A stretch of DNA of 64,000 nucleotides from an uncultured Eubacteriales bacterium (GTDB lineage Bacteria > Bacillota > Clostridia > Oscillospirales > Acutalibacteraceae). Below, in pieces: positions 17,437-26,110 of the stretch. Made by a program: the position numbers and the translations under genes. The stretch spans positions 165,274 to 229,273 of the forward strand of contig CAKSPZ010000003.1 in NCBI GenBank assembly GCA_934486635.1, in the 5' to 3' direction. How positions within the stretch are numbered: the first letter of the stretch is position 1; each line of letters opens with the position of its first letter. A model generated the notes under the pieces. It was given only the letters and a program-made list of their open reading frames with translations. It was not told where the DNA came from and ran no database searches.

Positions 17437-17465
17437 ATTATAATGCATATAAAACTAAAAAGCAA
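17437..17465 (-). promoter_or_regulatory. Sigma-A-type promoter of ispH-S1
   Basis: Minus strand -35 TTGCTT (17460-17465), 17-base spacer, -10 TATAAT (17437-17442), about 50 bases before the start codon. Confidence 0.7.
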
Positions 17466-17506
17466 CCAATTTTTCTTTATGTACTAATTTATTTTTTAGA
17501 ATTTTA

Positions 17507-18112
17507 TTACTCCTGACTTAATTTCTTTATGTTTTCCATTATTATCCTGCTTGCATTTCTAAACTCTTTTCCTGTGGCATCCACTATACCAAGTTCAGAT
17601 ATTTTTAAAGGTTTTCCTATGGATATAATATTTTTCTTAAAAATTTTAACCTTATGTTCGTATTTTCCAGTTATAGAAATAGGTACAATACTGGAATTAG
17701 TTTTATATGCAATCATCGCACAACCTGTTTTAGGTCTTAAAAATTCTCCATTTTTTGATCTGGTTCCTTCTATAAATATTCCTAATTGTTCCCCATTTTT
17801 TATTATACTTTCAGCTGTATCAATTGCTGATGTATCTCCTTTACCTCGGTTCACAGGAAATGCCCCAACTGTTTTAAAAAGTTTTCCTAAAATTTTACTT
17901 TTAAAAAGTTCAGCCTTTGCCATAAAATAAATTTGCCTTTTTAATGTAATAGCTAATAAAACAGGGTCCGCATTTGAAGTATGGTTTGGACATATAATTA
18001 ATCCACCATCTTGAGGAATATTTTCTATTCCCTTTACTTCCAAACCGTATATTTTTTTTACAATAGGTCTTATTATCGTTACTATAGTTCTATATAATTT
18101 ACTTTCTTTCAT
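17507..18112 (-). CDS. plsC: 1-acyl-sn-glycerol-3-phosphate acyltransferase
   Basis: Membrane-associated enzyme that adds the second acyl chain to make phosphatidic acid. The 201 residues contain the catalytic HX4D motif NHTSNAD near residue 43, the glycerol-phosphate-binding FIEGTRSKNG near residue 115, and the VPISITGK segment. It starts 19 bases after cmk in the Firmicute order cmk-plsC-ispH-S1. With plsX at 6.1-7.1 kb the window holds two of the early phospholipid steps. Confidence 0.95.
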   Translation of the reverse strand: MKESKLYRTIVTIIRPIVKKIYGLEVKGIENIPQDGGLIICPNHTSNADPVLLAITLKRQIYFMAKAELFKSKILGKLFKTVGAFPVNRGKGDTSAIDTAESIIKNGEQLGIFIEGTRSKNGEFLRPKTGCAMIAYKTNSSIVPISITGKYEHKVKIFKKNIISIGKPLKISELGIVDATGKEFRNASRIIMENIKKLSQE

Positions 18113-18131
18113 TATTTAGGATATAATTCCT

Positions 18132-18797
18132 TTACACCTGCCTTAATTTATTCTTTATTGTATTTAAAATTAATTCTATAGATTCGTCAAGTGAACATTC
18201 GCTTGTATCAATAATTATTGCGTCGTTAGCTGGTCTTAACGGTGCTGTTTTTCTATTTGAGTCATCACTGTCTCTTTTTTTCATATCCTTCAATACTTCA
18301 TCATAATTACATAGAACTCCTTTTTGAGTAAGTTCTATGTATCTTCTTTTAGCTCTTTTTTCTATAGATGCTGTAAGAAAAATCTTAACATCAGCAAAAG
18401 GCAAAACAACCGTTCCTATATCCCGACCATCCATAATAATATTGTTATTTTTTGCAATATTTCGTTGTAAATCCAGTAAAAAATTACGCACCTCTGGGAT
18501 TGCAGAAATTTTTGAAGCATTCATAGATATTTCCGGGGTTCTTATCTTTTCAGATACATCTTCACCACACAAAAAAACTCTTTGTTCTCCATTTATAAAA
18601 TTTAAATCAATTTTTATGTCTTTTAAATATAAAACTATAAATTCATCTCCACTAATATTATTTCTTACCATGTAATAAGCTATTGCTCTATATAAAGCCC
18701 CTGTATCAACATAAATATATGAAAGTCTTTTAGATGCTTCTTTGGCAATGGTACTTTTTCCTGCCCCTGCAGGACCATCTATTGCTATTGATATCAT
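18132..18797 (-). CDS. cmk: Cytidylate kinase
   Basis: Phosphorylates CMP and dCMP. The 221 residues start with a P-loop (GPAGAGKSTIAK), followed by YVDTGALYRAI, the substrate-binding MDGRDIGTVVLP, the RAKRRY lid region and IIDTSE. Only two bases separate it from the flavoprotein gene upstream, so the two are probably cotranscribed, with plsC following. Confidence 0.97.
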   Translation of the reverse strand: MISIAIDGPAGAGKSTIAKEASKRLSYIYVDTGALYRAIAYYMVRNNISGDEFIVLYLKDIKIDLNFINGEQRVFLCGEDVSEKIRTPEISMNASKISAIPEVRNFLLDLQRNIAKNNNIIMDGRDIGTVVLPFADVKIFLTASIEKRAKRRYIELTQKGVLCNYDEVLKDMKKRDSDDSNRKTAPLRPANDAIIIDTSECSLDESIELILNTIKNKLRQV

Positions 18798-18799
18798 TT

Positions 18800-20056
18800 T
18801 TAATTGTCTCCTTTCGAAGCAAAGATTCCGGCTAAGTATCCCGTTGAAAATGCTATTTGTAAATTAAACCCACCTGTATAAGCATCTACATCCATAACTT
18901 CTCCAGCAAAATAAAGTTCTTTTACTATTTTTGATTCCATAGTCTTTGGATTTATCTCTGAGGTTTTTATCCCCCCCGATGTTACTATTGCTTCTTCAAT
19001 AGGCCTAAAATCTTTTATATCAATTATAAGTCCCTTTAAAATATCAATTAAATTTCTTCTCATATCTTTAGTTATCTGATTACATTTTAAAGTCTCAGGA
19101 ACACCAGACAATTTCACAATAATAGGTATTAATTTTCTCGGAAGTAAGTCTCCTAAAGAATTGCCAAAATCTCTGTTTATATATTTTGAAAAATCTTTCA
19201 TTAATCTTTTATCGAGTTGTTCCTGTGTAAGCGCTGGTTTTAAATCTATTTTTATAGAATAATTTTTACTATTTATATTTTTTATATGGGTGCTAGCACT
19301 TAGAATAATCGGACCAGATACTCCAAAATGAGTAAATATCATTTCCCCAAAATCTTTATAAATCACTTTATTTAAATCATTATCTACAAGTTCTATTTGT
19401 ACATTTCTTAAAGATAGCCCCTGTAATTCACTACACCAATTATTTTTACATTCAAGTGGAACTAATGACGGCTGCAAACTTTCTATGCTATGACCTACTG
19501 CCTTTGCCATTTTATATCCATCCCCAGTTGAACCCGTTCTTGGATATGATTTTCCGCCTGTTGCTATAATAACCGCATCAGAAAAAATTTTTTCTTTTCT
19601 ATCAGTAATTATTCCCTTACATATTCCGTCACATGTTAATAATTCTTTTGCTCTTTTATTTAATATTTTACAACCAGAATCCTTTACAAAAGATTTTAAT
19701 ACATTAACAACATCAATAGCCTTATCAGATTGTGGAAATACTCTATTGCCGCGTTCTATTTTTACCTCCATCCCATGTTCTTTAAAAAAATCTATTGTAT
19801 CATAACTATTAAAATTATTTATAGCACTATATAAAAACTTTCCATTAGATGTAACATTAGATATAAAAGAGCTTTCGTCACAAGCATTTGTTATATTACA
19901 ACGTCCCTTGCCTGTTATTCGTAATTTTCTTCCAACTAATTCATTTTTTTCTATTAAAGTAACATTTGCCCCATTCTGTGCACAAACTCCTGCTGCCATC
20001 ATACCTGCCGGACCTGCACCTATTACTAAAACTTTTTTTCTATTTATAATATCCAC
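18800..20056 (-). CDS. HI0933/YhiN-family flavoprotein (COG2081)
   Basis: FAD-dependent oxidoreductase of unassigned reaction. VLVIGAGPAGMMAAGVCA binds FAD, VGRKLRITGKGRCNITN is the family signature, ATGGKSYPRTGSTGDGY is central, and the end reads FAGEVMDVDAYTGGFNLQIA. BaiN of bile-acid reducers belongs to this family, but most members are uncharacterised. The start is uncertain: the open frame reaches ATG 20095, but that codon lies inside a terminator hairpin of the upstream unit. I place it at GTG 20056 (418 residues). A TTG at 20068 is also possible, and GAGGTGG at this point may itself be an SD. It leads the cmk-plsC group. Confidence 0.85.
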   Translation of the reverse strand: MDIINRKKVLVIGAGPAGMMAAGVCAQNGANVTLIEKNELVGRKLRITGKGRCNITNACDESSFISNVTSNGKFLYSAINNFNSYDTIDFFKEHGMEVKIERGNRVFPQSDKAIDVVNVLKSFVKDSGCKILNKRAKELLTCDGICKGIITDRKEKIFSDAVIIATGGKSYPRTGSTGDGYKMAKAVGHSIESLQPSLVPLECKNNWCSELQGLSLRNVQIELVDNDLNKVIYKDFGEMIFTHFGVSGPIILSASTHIKNINSKNYSIKIDLKPALTQEQLDKRLMKDFSKYINRDFGNSLGDLLPRKLIPIIVKLSGVPETLKCNQITKDMRRNLIDILKGLIIDIKDFRPIEEAIVTSGGIKTSEINPKTMESKIVKELYFAGEVMDVDAYTGGFNLQIAFSTGYLAGIFASKGDN

Positions 20057-20073
20057 CTCTACTGTCAACTTTT

Positions 20074-20103
20074 CAATAAAAATAATGGCGACCATTGGTC
20101 GCC
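20074..20103 (-). terminator. Terminator of the fhs-to-membrane-protein unit
   Basis: Minus strand GGCGACC / GGTCGCC stem with a 3-base loop (20087-20093 with 20097-20103), followed by ATTATTTTTATT. It lies 12 bases after the stop of the membrane protein gene. Confidence 0.87.
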
Positions 20104-20114
20104 TAATACAATAT

Positions 20115-20804
20115 TTACTTTACTACAACCATGTTGGGATACATAACTTTCAAAAAATCATCTGTATAATTTTGGTCTAAGAAAGTTGTTATAGCCGAGT
20201 CAGATTCTATGCCATCTGCTCTTTGTGCTTGTCTCCACACGGCTAAAGCAGAAATACCCATATTAAATATCATATAAACAAAAAGTATCCAAGTTAATAT
20301 TGTTCCTATTTTCTTAGGTATTTTTTCAATAAGACGAGAAAGACGCGGATACGTATCTTTCACCCAAACTAATCCTAAAACCCCCCAAAAAAATGCAAAC
20401 AATATACTTGTTCTTCCACTAAAATTTGAATCTATCACGCTATAGTCCCAAGAAACTGTATTAAAAGCTATCTCTTGAAATAAACTACATATATATTCAA
20501 AAGATGCACCAATAAACATACATATTAAAAAAATCCAAAGGTCTCTAAGGAAAGATAATTTGTTAAGACATACCGTCATTATAACGGCTCCAAAGCCGTA
20601 AATAGGATTAAATGGGCCATATATTAACCCCCATCTAATCTCAAACTTGTGCTGAATTAATGCACACCAAAGAGTTTCCACTACTACGCCAAAAAAACTG
20701 CCTATTAAAAATATCCAAAAAAGCTTGTAAAAGTTTAAACCATATGCAAAAACATTTTCTTTACAACTAGCACTGTTTAAAACTTTTTCCCTTTTTTCTA
20801 TCAT
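20115..20804 (-). CDS. Membrane protein of the 'putative ABC transporter permease' family (PF06541-like)
   Basis: 229 residues with several hydrophobic segments: FWIFLIGSFFGVVVETLWCA near residue 30, a second after GPFNPIYGFGAVIM, LWIFLICMFIGASFEYICS, ILFAFFWGVLGLVWV, and ILTWILFVYMIFNMGISAL. The segments GLIYGPFNPIYG and SWDYS are typical of PF06541, whose 'ABC permease' name is not backed by experiment. It is the last gene of the fhs unit, 24 bases after upp, with a terminator behind it. No ATP-binding partner is adjacent. Confidence 0.75.
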   Translation of the reverse strand: MIEKREKVLNSASCKENVFAYGLNFYKLFWIFLIGSFFGVVVETLWCALIQHKFEIRWGLIYGPFNPIYGFGAVIMTVCLNKLSFLRDLWIFLICMFIGASFEYICSLFQEIAFNTVSWDYSVIDSNFSGRTSILFAFFWGVLGLVWVKDTYPRLSRLIEKIPKKIGTILTWILFVYMIFNMGISALAVWRQAQRADGIESDSAITTFLDQNYTDDFLKVMYPNMVVVK

Positions 20805-20828
20805 ATTATCTCCTTTATACGGCGATTT

Positions 20829-21461
20829 TTATTTTGTACCGAATATTCTATCTCCAGCATCACCAAGTCCCGGCACTATATATCCGTGATCATTTAATTT
20901 TTGGTCTAACGCAGCACAATAAATTGGAACATCATTATGTGCTTCAGTCAATGCCTTAATTCCTTCAGGAGCTGCAATTATGCACATAAATTTAATGCTC
21001 TTAGGATTGCTCTTTTTTATAATACTAATTGCATCAATAGCTGTACCACCTGTTGCTAGCATTGGGTCTAATATAACTACATCTCTATCATTTATATCAG
21101 TAGGTAACTTGCTAAAATATTCTATAGGTTGTAAAGTATTTGGATCTCTATATAAACCTATATGACCTACTTTTGCAGCCGGAACTAAAGCTGTAACTCC
21201 GTCAACCATTCCCATACCTGCTCTTAAAATTGGTATAAAAGCTAATTTTCTTCCTGATAAAATTTTGGTTTTTGCCACAGCTACTGGAGTCTCTATTTCT
21301 ACTTCTTTTAATGGTAAATCACGTGTTGCCTCATAGCACATTAACATTGCAATTTCGTTTGTAAGTTCGCGAAATTCTTTTGACCCTGTAGACTTATCCC
21401 TTAAAAGAGAAATTTTATGTTGTATAAGCGGATGATCCATAACAAAAACTTGATTTTCCAT
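20829..21461 (-). CDS. upp: Uracil phosphoribosyltransferase
   Basis: Salvages uracil with PRPP to give UMP. The N-terminal DHPLIQHKISLLRD signature and the PRPP-binding loop VVILDPMLATGGTAIDAI near residue 130 are clear. The C-terminus carries the uracil-binding GYIVPGLGDAGDR. I start at ATG 21461 (210 residues, close to the Bacillus length). A GTG three codons earlier is possible, since the AAGG SD is poorly spaced for both. It follows rpiB by about 20 bases. Confidence 0.96.
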   Translation of the reverse strand: MENQVFVMDHPLIQHKISLLRDKSTGSKEFRELTNEIAMLMCYEATRDLPLKEVEIETPVAVAKTKILSGRKLAFIPILRAGMGMVDGVTALVPAAKVGHIGLYRDPNTLQPIEYFSKLPTDINDRDVVILDPMLATGGTAIDAISIIKKSNPKSIKFMCIIAAPEGIKALTEAHNDVPIYCAALDQKLNDHGYIVPGLGDAGDRIFGTK

Positions 21462-21482
21462 AATATTCACACTACCTTCATT

Positions 21483-21932
21483 TTATATTTTTAAACTATT
21501 ATTTTCTATTTGAGATATTTGTTCTAATCGTTTACTATGACGACCTTCTTCAAATAAAGTATTAAGAAAAATATCTGCAAATAGCACGGCTTTCTCTTCA
21601 TCTATAATTCTTCCACCTAGACATAATATATTTGCATCATTATGTCTTCTTGACATTTCTGTTGTAAACTCATCATGACAAACAGCTGCTCTTATTCCGT
21701 TTACTTTATTTGCTGCTATAGATATTCCTATACCAGTTCCACAACAAAGTATTCCTTTATCGCATTCTCCTGATGATACTGCCTTTGCTACCTTATAAGC
21801 ATAATAAGGATAATCAACAGATTCTTTACTATTGGTTCCAAAATCTTTATATGGTATTTTTTTATCATCAAAATATTTTTTTATTGCCTCTTTTAATAAA
21901 AGTCCTCCATGGTCACATCCAAGAGCTATCAT
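21483..21932 (-). CDS. rpiB: Ribose-5-phosphate isomerase B
   Basis: Interconverts ribose-5-phosphate and ribulose-5-phosphate. 149 residues: MIALGCDHGG (substrate-binding Asp-His), DYPYYA, the catalytic cysteine in GILCCGTGIGISIAANK, and RRHNDANILCLGGR. The ATG at 21932 has GGGGGTG six bases before it; the longer frame begins at a TTG that overlaps this SD. It provides ribose phosphate next to upp, which uses PRPP. Confidence 0.95.
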   Translation of the reverse strand: MIALGCDHGGLLLKEAIKKYFDDKKIPYKDFGTNSKESVDYPYYAYKVAKAVSSGECDKGILCCGTGIGISIAANKVNGIRAAVCHDEFTTEMSRRHNDANILCLGGRIIDEEKAVLFADIFLNTLFEEGRHSKRLEQISQIENNSLKI

Positions 21933-21950
21933 ATTTTTCACCCCCAAAAT

Positions 21951-22649
21951 TTAATTTTTAGTTTTTAGTTCACGTTCAGCTTGAGGTATCCTCAAGTATG
22001 TTGGAAGTAAATCCGTTGAATCTACTGTTGGTTTTCCCTTTAAGTATTCATCAAAAGCTGCAAAAGCTACACTGCTAGCTTTTTGATAACGTATAGACTC
22101 AGAAGCTATTTCAACATTTGATTTATATTCTTCCTTTTTATTATAACATAAAACAGCCCCGTCTCCAACAAAAATCACTTTTTTTTCAAATTTTTCTAGT
22201 TCTTCATACAATTTTTCTATTGAAATTGTTCTATCTTCTGATAATCTTGTGATTTTTTCTCCAGACACATCAAAAATCGCATTATAAACCTGACCACAAC
22301 GTGCATCCATAACTGCACACACTATAACATTTGCACCTAATAAATTGTATGCCATAGAATATAAAGTCGATATCGGTATACATGGAACGTTTCCTGGCAT
22401 TGCCATTCCTTTTATTGACGATACTCCTATTCTTATTCCTGTAAATGACCCTGGACCTGCGTTTACAGCAAGAACATCTATATCTTTTATATTTATGTTA
22501 GTACTTTTTAATATACTTTCCACCATAGGCATCAATGTTTGGCTATGGGTTAACCCCACATTAATAAAAAATTCTCCAAGTAATTTTTTATTTTCAATTA
22601 TTGCTACAGATGCCGATTTAGCAGATGAATCTATTGCTAAAAGCTTCAT
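21951..22649 (-). CDS. tsaB: tRNA threonylcarbamoyladenosine biosynthesis protein TsaB
   Basis: Inactive ASKHA-fold partner of TsaD needed for t6A37 modification of ANN-decoding tRNAs. 232 residues: MKLLAIDSSAKSASVA, LTHSQTLMPMVE, and the VNAGPGSFTGIRIGVSSIKGM signature. Its start overlaps the tsaE stop by four bases, matching their joint function. tsaD and tsaC are not in the window. Confidence 0.95.
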   Translation of the reverse strand: MKLLAIDSSAKSASVAIIENKKLLGEFFINVGLTHSQTLMPMVESILKSTNINIKDIDVLAVNAGPGSFTGIRIGVSSIKGMAMPGNVPCIPISTLYSMAYNLLGANVIVCAVMDARCGQVYNAIFDVSGEKITRLSEDRTISIEKLYEELEKFEKKVIFVGDGAVLCYNKKEEYKSNVEIASESIRYQKASSVAFAAFDEYLKGKPTVDSTDLLPTYLRIPQAERELKTKN

Positions 22650-23080
22650 ATATTAAATTCTCCTCTTATTCCATCAATTTTTATTATACGTTCATTTTCT
22701 TCTTTCCCATAATTTATTTCTACCCTTATTGCATCATCAGGTAAAATAGCAGAGATGTTTTCGCTCCATTCAATAACTAATATTCCATTATCAATATAAT
22801 CAAAATACCCTGTAGAATAAAGATCTTCCATAGTTTTTACTCTATACATATCAAAATGATATACATTATATTTGCCTTTATATTCATTAACTATTGCAAA
22901 TGTTGGACTATAGACATCATTTTCAACTTTTAATCCTTTACACAATCCCCTTACAAAGGCTGTTTTCCCAGCACCCAAGTTTCCAAATAAAGCTATAATT
23001 TCTATACCATTTAAGTTTTGAGCTAAACTTTCACCTATTTTTTCTGTCTGTTCACTTGAATAACTAACTATATCAAACAA
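22646..23080 (-). CDS. tsaE: tRNA threonylcarbamoyladenosine biosynthesis ATPase TsaE
   Basis: ATPase that drives the TsaB-TsaD complex in t6A synthesis. 144 residues with Walker A GNLGAGKTAFVRGL near residue 33, the switch-like YSPTFAIVNEY, HFDMYRV and the Walker-B-like LVIEWSE. It starts 17 bases after fhs and overlaps tsaB, so it is in the middle of the fhs-tsaE-tsaB-rpiB-upp row. Confidence 0.96.
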   Translation of the reverse strand: MFDIVSYSSEQTEKIGESLAQNLNGIEIIALFGNLGAGKTAFVRGLCKGLKVENDVYSPTFAIVNEYKGKYNVYHFDMYRVKTMEDLYSTGYFDYIDNGILVIEWSENISAILPDDAIRVEINYGKEENERIIKIDGIRGEFNI

Positions 23081-23097
23081 TACTTATCAATCCTTTT

Positions 23098-24765
23098 TTA
23101 AAAAAGTCCAGATATAATTCCATTTTCATTTATATCTATTTTATTTGCTGCCGGCACACGAGGAAGACCTGGCATAGTCATAATGTCTCCTGTAAATACC
23201 ACTATAAATCCTGCTCCATTTGAAACTTTCACATTTTTTACTGTTATATCAAAACCCTTAGGAGCACCTAAAAGTTTTGGATTATCTGAAAAAGAGTATT
23301 GCGTTTTTGCAATGCATACAGGCATTTTATCTGCATTAATTGATTTTATTAATTCTATAGATTTATTAGCTAGATCAGTATAAACCACATTATCTGCCCC
23401 ATATATTGTCTTTGCTATTATTTCTATCTTTTCTTTTATAGGCAAATTTTCATCATACAAAGTTTTAAAACTTGAATTTTTATTTGCTGCTTCACAAACA
23501 ACCTTTGCAAGTTCTTTTCCACCGTCGCCGCCTTTGGAAAAAACTTCAGATAATGCAAAACTTACACCTAAATCTGAACAGTACTCCTTAATATAATTTA
23601 ATTCCGCTTCACTATCACTGTCAAATTTATTAATAGCTACAACCACCGGAACAGAAAATTTCTGCATATTTTTTATATGTGCACCCAAATTTATAATTCC
23701 CTTTGATAATGCATCAATATTTTCTTCTTTTAAGTTGTTTTTTTCAACTCCACCATTATACTTTAAAGCGCGCGTAGTTGCTACTATTACTACAGCCGCA
23801 GGTTTTAAATTGGCAAACCGACATTTTATATCAAAAAACTTTTCTGCACCTAAATCCGAACCAAATCCTGCTTCAGTTATACAATAGTCTGCTAATTTTA
23901 AAGCCAATTTAGTTGCTCTTACAGAATTACATCCATGTGCTATATTTGCAAACGGACCTCCATGCATAATTGCAGGTGTCCCTTCTAGTGTTTGGATAAG
24001 ATTTGGTTTAAAAGCATCTTTTAGCAGTGCTGCCATTGCTCCATTTGCATTTATGTCTTTTGCATAAATTGGATTATTATTGTAATCATAAGCTATTAAA
24101 ATTTTGCCAAGTCGTTTTTTCAAATCTTCCATATCTGTAGCAAGACATAAAATAGCCATAACTTCACTTGCAACAGTAATTATAAAGCCATCTTCTCTTG
24201 GAACCCCATTAACTTTACCTCCAAGTCCAATAACTATATTTCTAAGTGCTCTATCATTCATATCTAGACAACGCTTTATTAAAATTTGTCTTTGATCTAT
24301 CTTTAAAAAATTGCCCTGCTGAATATGGTTATCTAATAATGCACAAAGAAGATTGTTAGCACTCGTTATTGCATGCATATCTCCGGTAAAATGCAGATTT
24401 ATATCTTCCATAGGTAAAACCTGGGCATATCCCCCACCTGCGGCACCTCCTTTTATTCCAAAAACTGGACCCAACGATGGTTCTCTTAAGGCTATTATTG
24501 CATTTTTATTAATTTTTTTCATTGCTTGCCCTAAACCAATAGTCGTAGTAGTTTTTCCTTCTCCTGCCGGTGTTGGATTTATAGCTGTAACTAAAATTAA
24601 TTTGCCATCTTTTTTGTTATTTAATCGTTCGAAAATTTCGTCGTTTAATTTTGCTTTATATTTTCCATAAAACTCTAATTCATTTTCTTTTATATTAAGG
24701 TCTTCTGCAACATCTTTAATATGTCTCATAGTTGCCCGTTGTGCTATTTCAATATCTGTTAGCAT
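23098..24765 (-). CDS. fhs: Formate-tetrahydrofolate ligase
   Basis: ATP-dependent formation of 10-formyl-tetrahydrofolate, used in one-carbon metabolism and in the Wood-Ljungdahl methyl branch. 555 residues: the P-loop TPAGEGKTTTTIGLGQAM near residue 65, the REPSLGPVFGIKGGAAGGGYAQV motif split across residues 95-115, FTGDMHAITSANNLL, and a closing GDIMTMPGLPRVPAA. ATG 24765 has AAAGGTGG 8 bases upstream; an in-frame GTG overlaps that SD. It is the first gene of its operon and has its own promoter. No other acetyl-CoA pathway gene is near, so it does not prove acetogenesis. Confidence 0.97.
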   Translation of the reverse strand: MLTDIEIAQRATMRHIKDVAEDLNIKENELEFYGKYKAKLNDEIFERLNNKKDGKLILVTAINPTPAGEGKTTTTIGLGQAMKKINKNAIIALREPSLGPVFGIKGGAAGGGYAQVLPMEDINLHFTGDMHAITSANNLLCALLDNHIQQGNFLKIDQRQILIKRCLDMNDRALRNIVIGLGGKVNGVPREDGFIITVASEVMAILCLATDMEDLKKRLGKILIAYDYNNNPIYAKDINANGAMAALLKDAFKPNLIQTLEGTPAIMHGGPFANIAHGCNSVRATKLALKLADYCITEAGFGSDLGAEKFFDIKCRFANLKPAAVVIVATTRALKYNGGVEKNNLKEENIDALSKGIINLGAHIKNMQKFSVPVVVAINKFDSDSEAELNYIKEYCSDLGVSFALSEVFSKGGDGGKELAKVVCEAANKNSSFKTLYDENLPIKEKIEIIAKTIYGADNVVYTDLANKSIELIKSINADKMPVCIAKTQYSFSDNPKLLGAPKGFDITVKNVKVSNGAGFIVVFTGDIMTMPGLPRVPAANKIDINENGIISGLF

Positions 24766-24800
24766 TACTTTTACCACCTTTACAATAAAAAATCATAAAA

Positions 24801-24829
24801 ATTATAGCATATTTATAATTAAATTAAAA
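24801..24829 (-). promoter_or_regulatory. Extended -10 promoter of fhs
   Basis: Minus strand TGC-TATAAT extended -10 (24801-24809) with a weak -35 TTTTAA (24824-24829) 17 bases away. Confidence 0.6.
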
Positions 24830-24838
24830 GCATTTCAC

Positions 24839-24867
24839 TTGAACTTAAAGTTCAATCATAATATAAT
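24839..24867 (+). promoter_or_regulatory. Promoter of the SEDS gene, overlapped by an inverted repeat
   Basis: -35 TTGAAC (24839-24844), 17-base spacer, -10 TATAAT (24862-24867). A 7-bp inverted repeat TTGAACT-TAA-AGTTCAA (24839-24855) covers the -35 and could be an operator. Confidence 0.72.
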
Positions 24868-24888
24868 AAATTTATCGGAGGTAAATTT

Positions 24889-26040
24889 ATGTCAAAACTT
24901 TCAAATAAAACAAAAGATTATTTTAAAAGAACTGATATTATTTTCTGGTTTATTTCAATTTCAATGTCAATTCTTTCATTGCTTCTCTTGCTTAGCGTTT
25001 CACGTACTTCACATTTTGGATATTTTAGAACTCAATTAATTGCAATTATTTTAGGGTACATCGGTGCATTTATTATTACTAAATCTGATTATAGGTTTAT
25101 TGCTCAACATTACATTATTGTTTCAGTTATATGCATTTCTTTAATTATTTGCACTTTAATTTTTGGAACCGCTGTTACCGGTAACTCCGGAATAGATGCA
25201 AAAGCTTGGCTTAAGCTGCCTGGAGGAATTTCTTTTCAACCTTCTGAACTTGCTAAAATAGGATTTATGATAACCTTTTCTAAACACATATCATACTTAA
25301 AAGAAAACAATGAAATAAAATCTTTTTTAAATGTAGCACTTTTAGGAGCACACGCATTAGTTCCTATTGCTCTTACTCACCTTCAAGGTGATGACGGTGC
25401 TGCTATAATATTCTTTTTCATGTTTATATGTATGGCTTTTGCAGGTGGTGTTCAGCTACGTTATTTTATAGCGCTATTTGCAGCAGTAATATTATCCATC
25501 CCTATATTGTGGAATTACGTATTTGCTGAGTATCAAAAACAACGTATACTTAATCAATTAAACCCAGAAGCCGACCCACTAGCCTCTGGATTTCAACAAA
25601 TTCAAGGAAAATTATCTATTGGCTCTGGAAAATTGTTTGGTACCGGTCTTTTTAATGGTCCACGCGTTGGTAGTAATTCTGTTCCTATACAAGAAAGTGA
25701 TTTTATATTCTCTGTAGCAGGTGAGGAATTGGGCTTTATTGGATGCTTAATAATTATATTATTATTATTATCTATGTTACTCAGAACTATTAGAATAGCT
25801 TCTTTATCGTCAGATTGCCTTGGTACTTGTATATGTTTTGGCTTTTTTGGTCTAGTCGCTTCTCAAACTATATTTAATCTTGGTATGTGCCTTAGTGCTT
25901 TACCTGTTATGGGAGTTACTCTTCCATTTCTCAGTGCCGGAGGGTCATCATCCGCCTGCCTTTACCTTGGTGTAGGTTTAGTCCAGAGTGTTTTTATGCA
26001 AAGACATGATGGTGATCTTAATAAAATTATTGATGATTAA
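24889..26040 (+). CDS. SEDS-family peptidoglycan glycosyltransferase (RodA/FtsW/SpoVE type)
   Basis: Polytopic membrane enzyme that polymerises lipid II with a partner class B PBP. 383 residues with about ten membrane segments. Family marks are AKAWLKLPGGISFQPSELAKIG, the IQESDFIFSVAGEELGF loop, and VMGVTLPFLSAGGSS near the end. I cannot say with confidence whether it acts in elongation (RodA) or division/sporulation (FtsW/SpoVE). The lone position without division genes slightly favours RodA. SD CGGAGG is strong. It is a single-gene unit between two terminators or opposite-facing units. Confidence 0.88.
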   Translation: MSKLSNKTKDYFKRTDIIFWFISISMSILSLLLLLSVSRTSHFGYFRTQLIAIILGYIGAFIITKSDYRFIAQHYIIVSVICISLIICTLIFGTAVTGNSGIDAKAWLKLPGGISFQPSELAKIGFMITFSKHISYLKENNEIKSFLNVALLGAHALVPIALTHLQGDDGAAIIFFFMFICMAFAGGVQLRYFIALFAAVILSIPILWNYVFAEYQKQRILNQLNPEADPLASGFQQIQGKLSIGSGKLFGTGLFNGPRVGSNSVPIQESDFIFSVAGEELGFIGCLIIILLLLSMLLRTIRIASLSSDCLGTCICFGFFGLVASQTIFNLGMCLSALPVMGVTLPFLSAGGSSSACLYLGVGLVQSVFMQRHDGDLNKIIDD

Positions 26041-26070
26041 AAGTTTTTAAAATTCTTATTATATGAAATA

Positions 26071-26110
26071 AAAAGAAGTATCTGAAACTTAAATTTCAGA
26101 TACTTCTTTT
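26071..26110. terminator. Bidirectional terminator containing the gpmI stop codon
   Basis: Perfect 17-bp stem (26071-26087 with 26094-26110) around CTTAAA. The gpmI stop codon lies in the loop (26089-26091) and its last five sense codons form one arm. It serves the converging SEDS gene and gpmI. Confidence 0.9.

Noticed and set aside
20829..21461. PyrR-type attenuator before upp
   Set aside because: upp follows rpiB by about 20 bases with no room for a leader and no hairpin.
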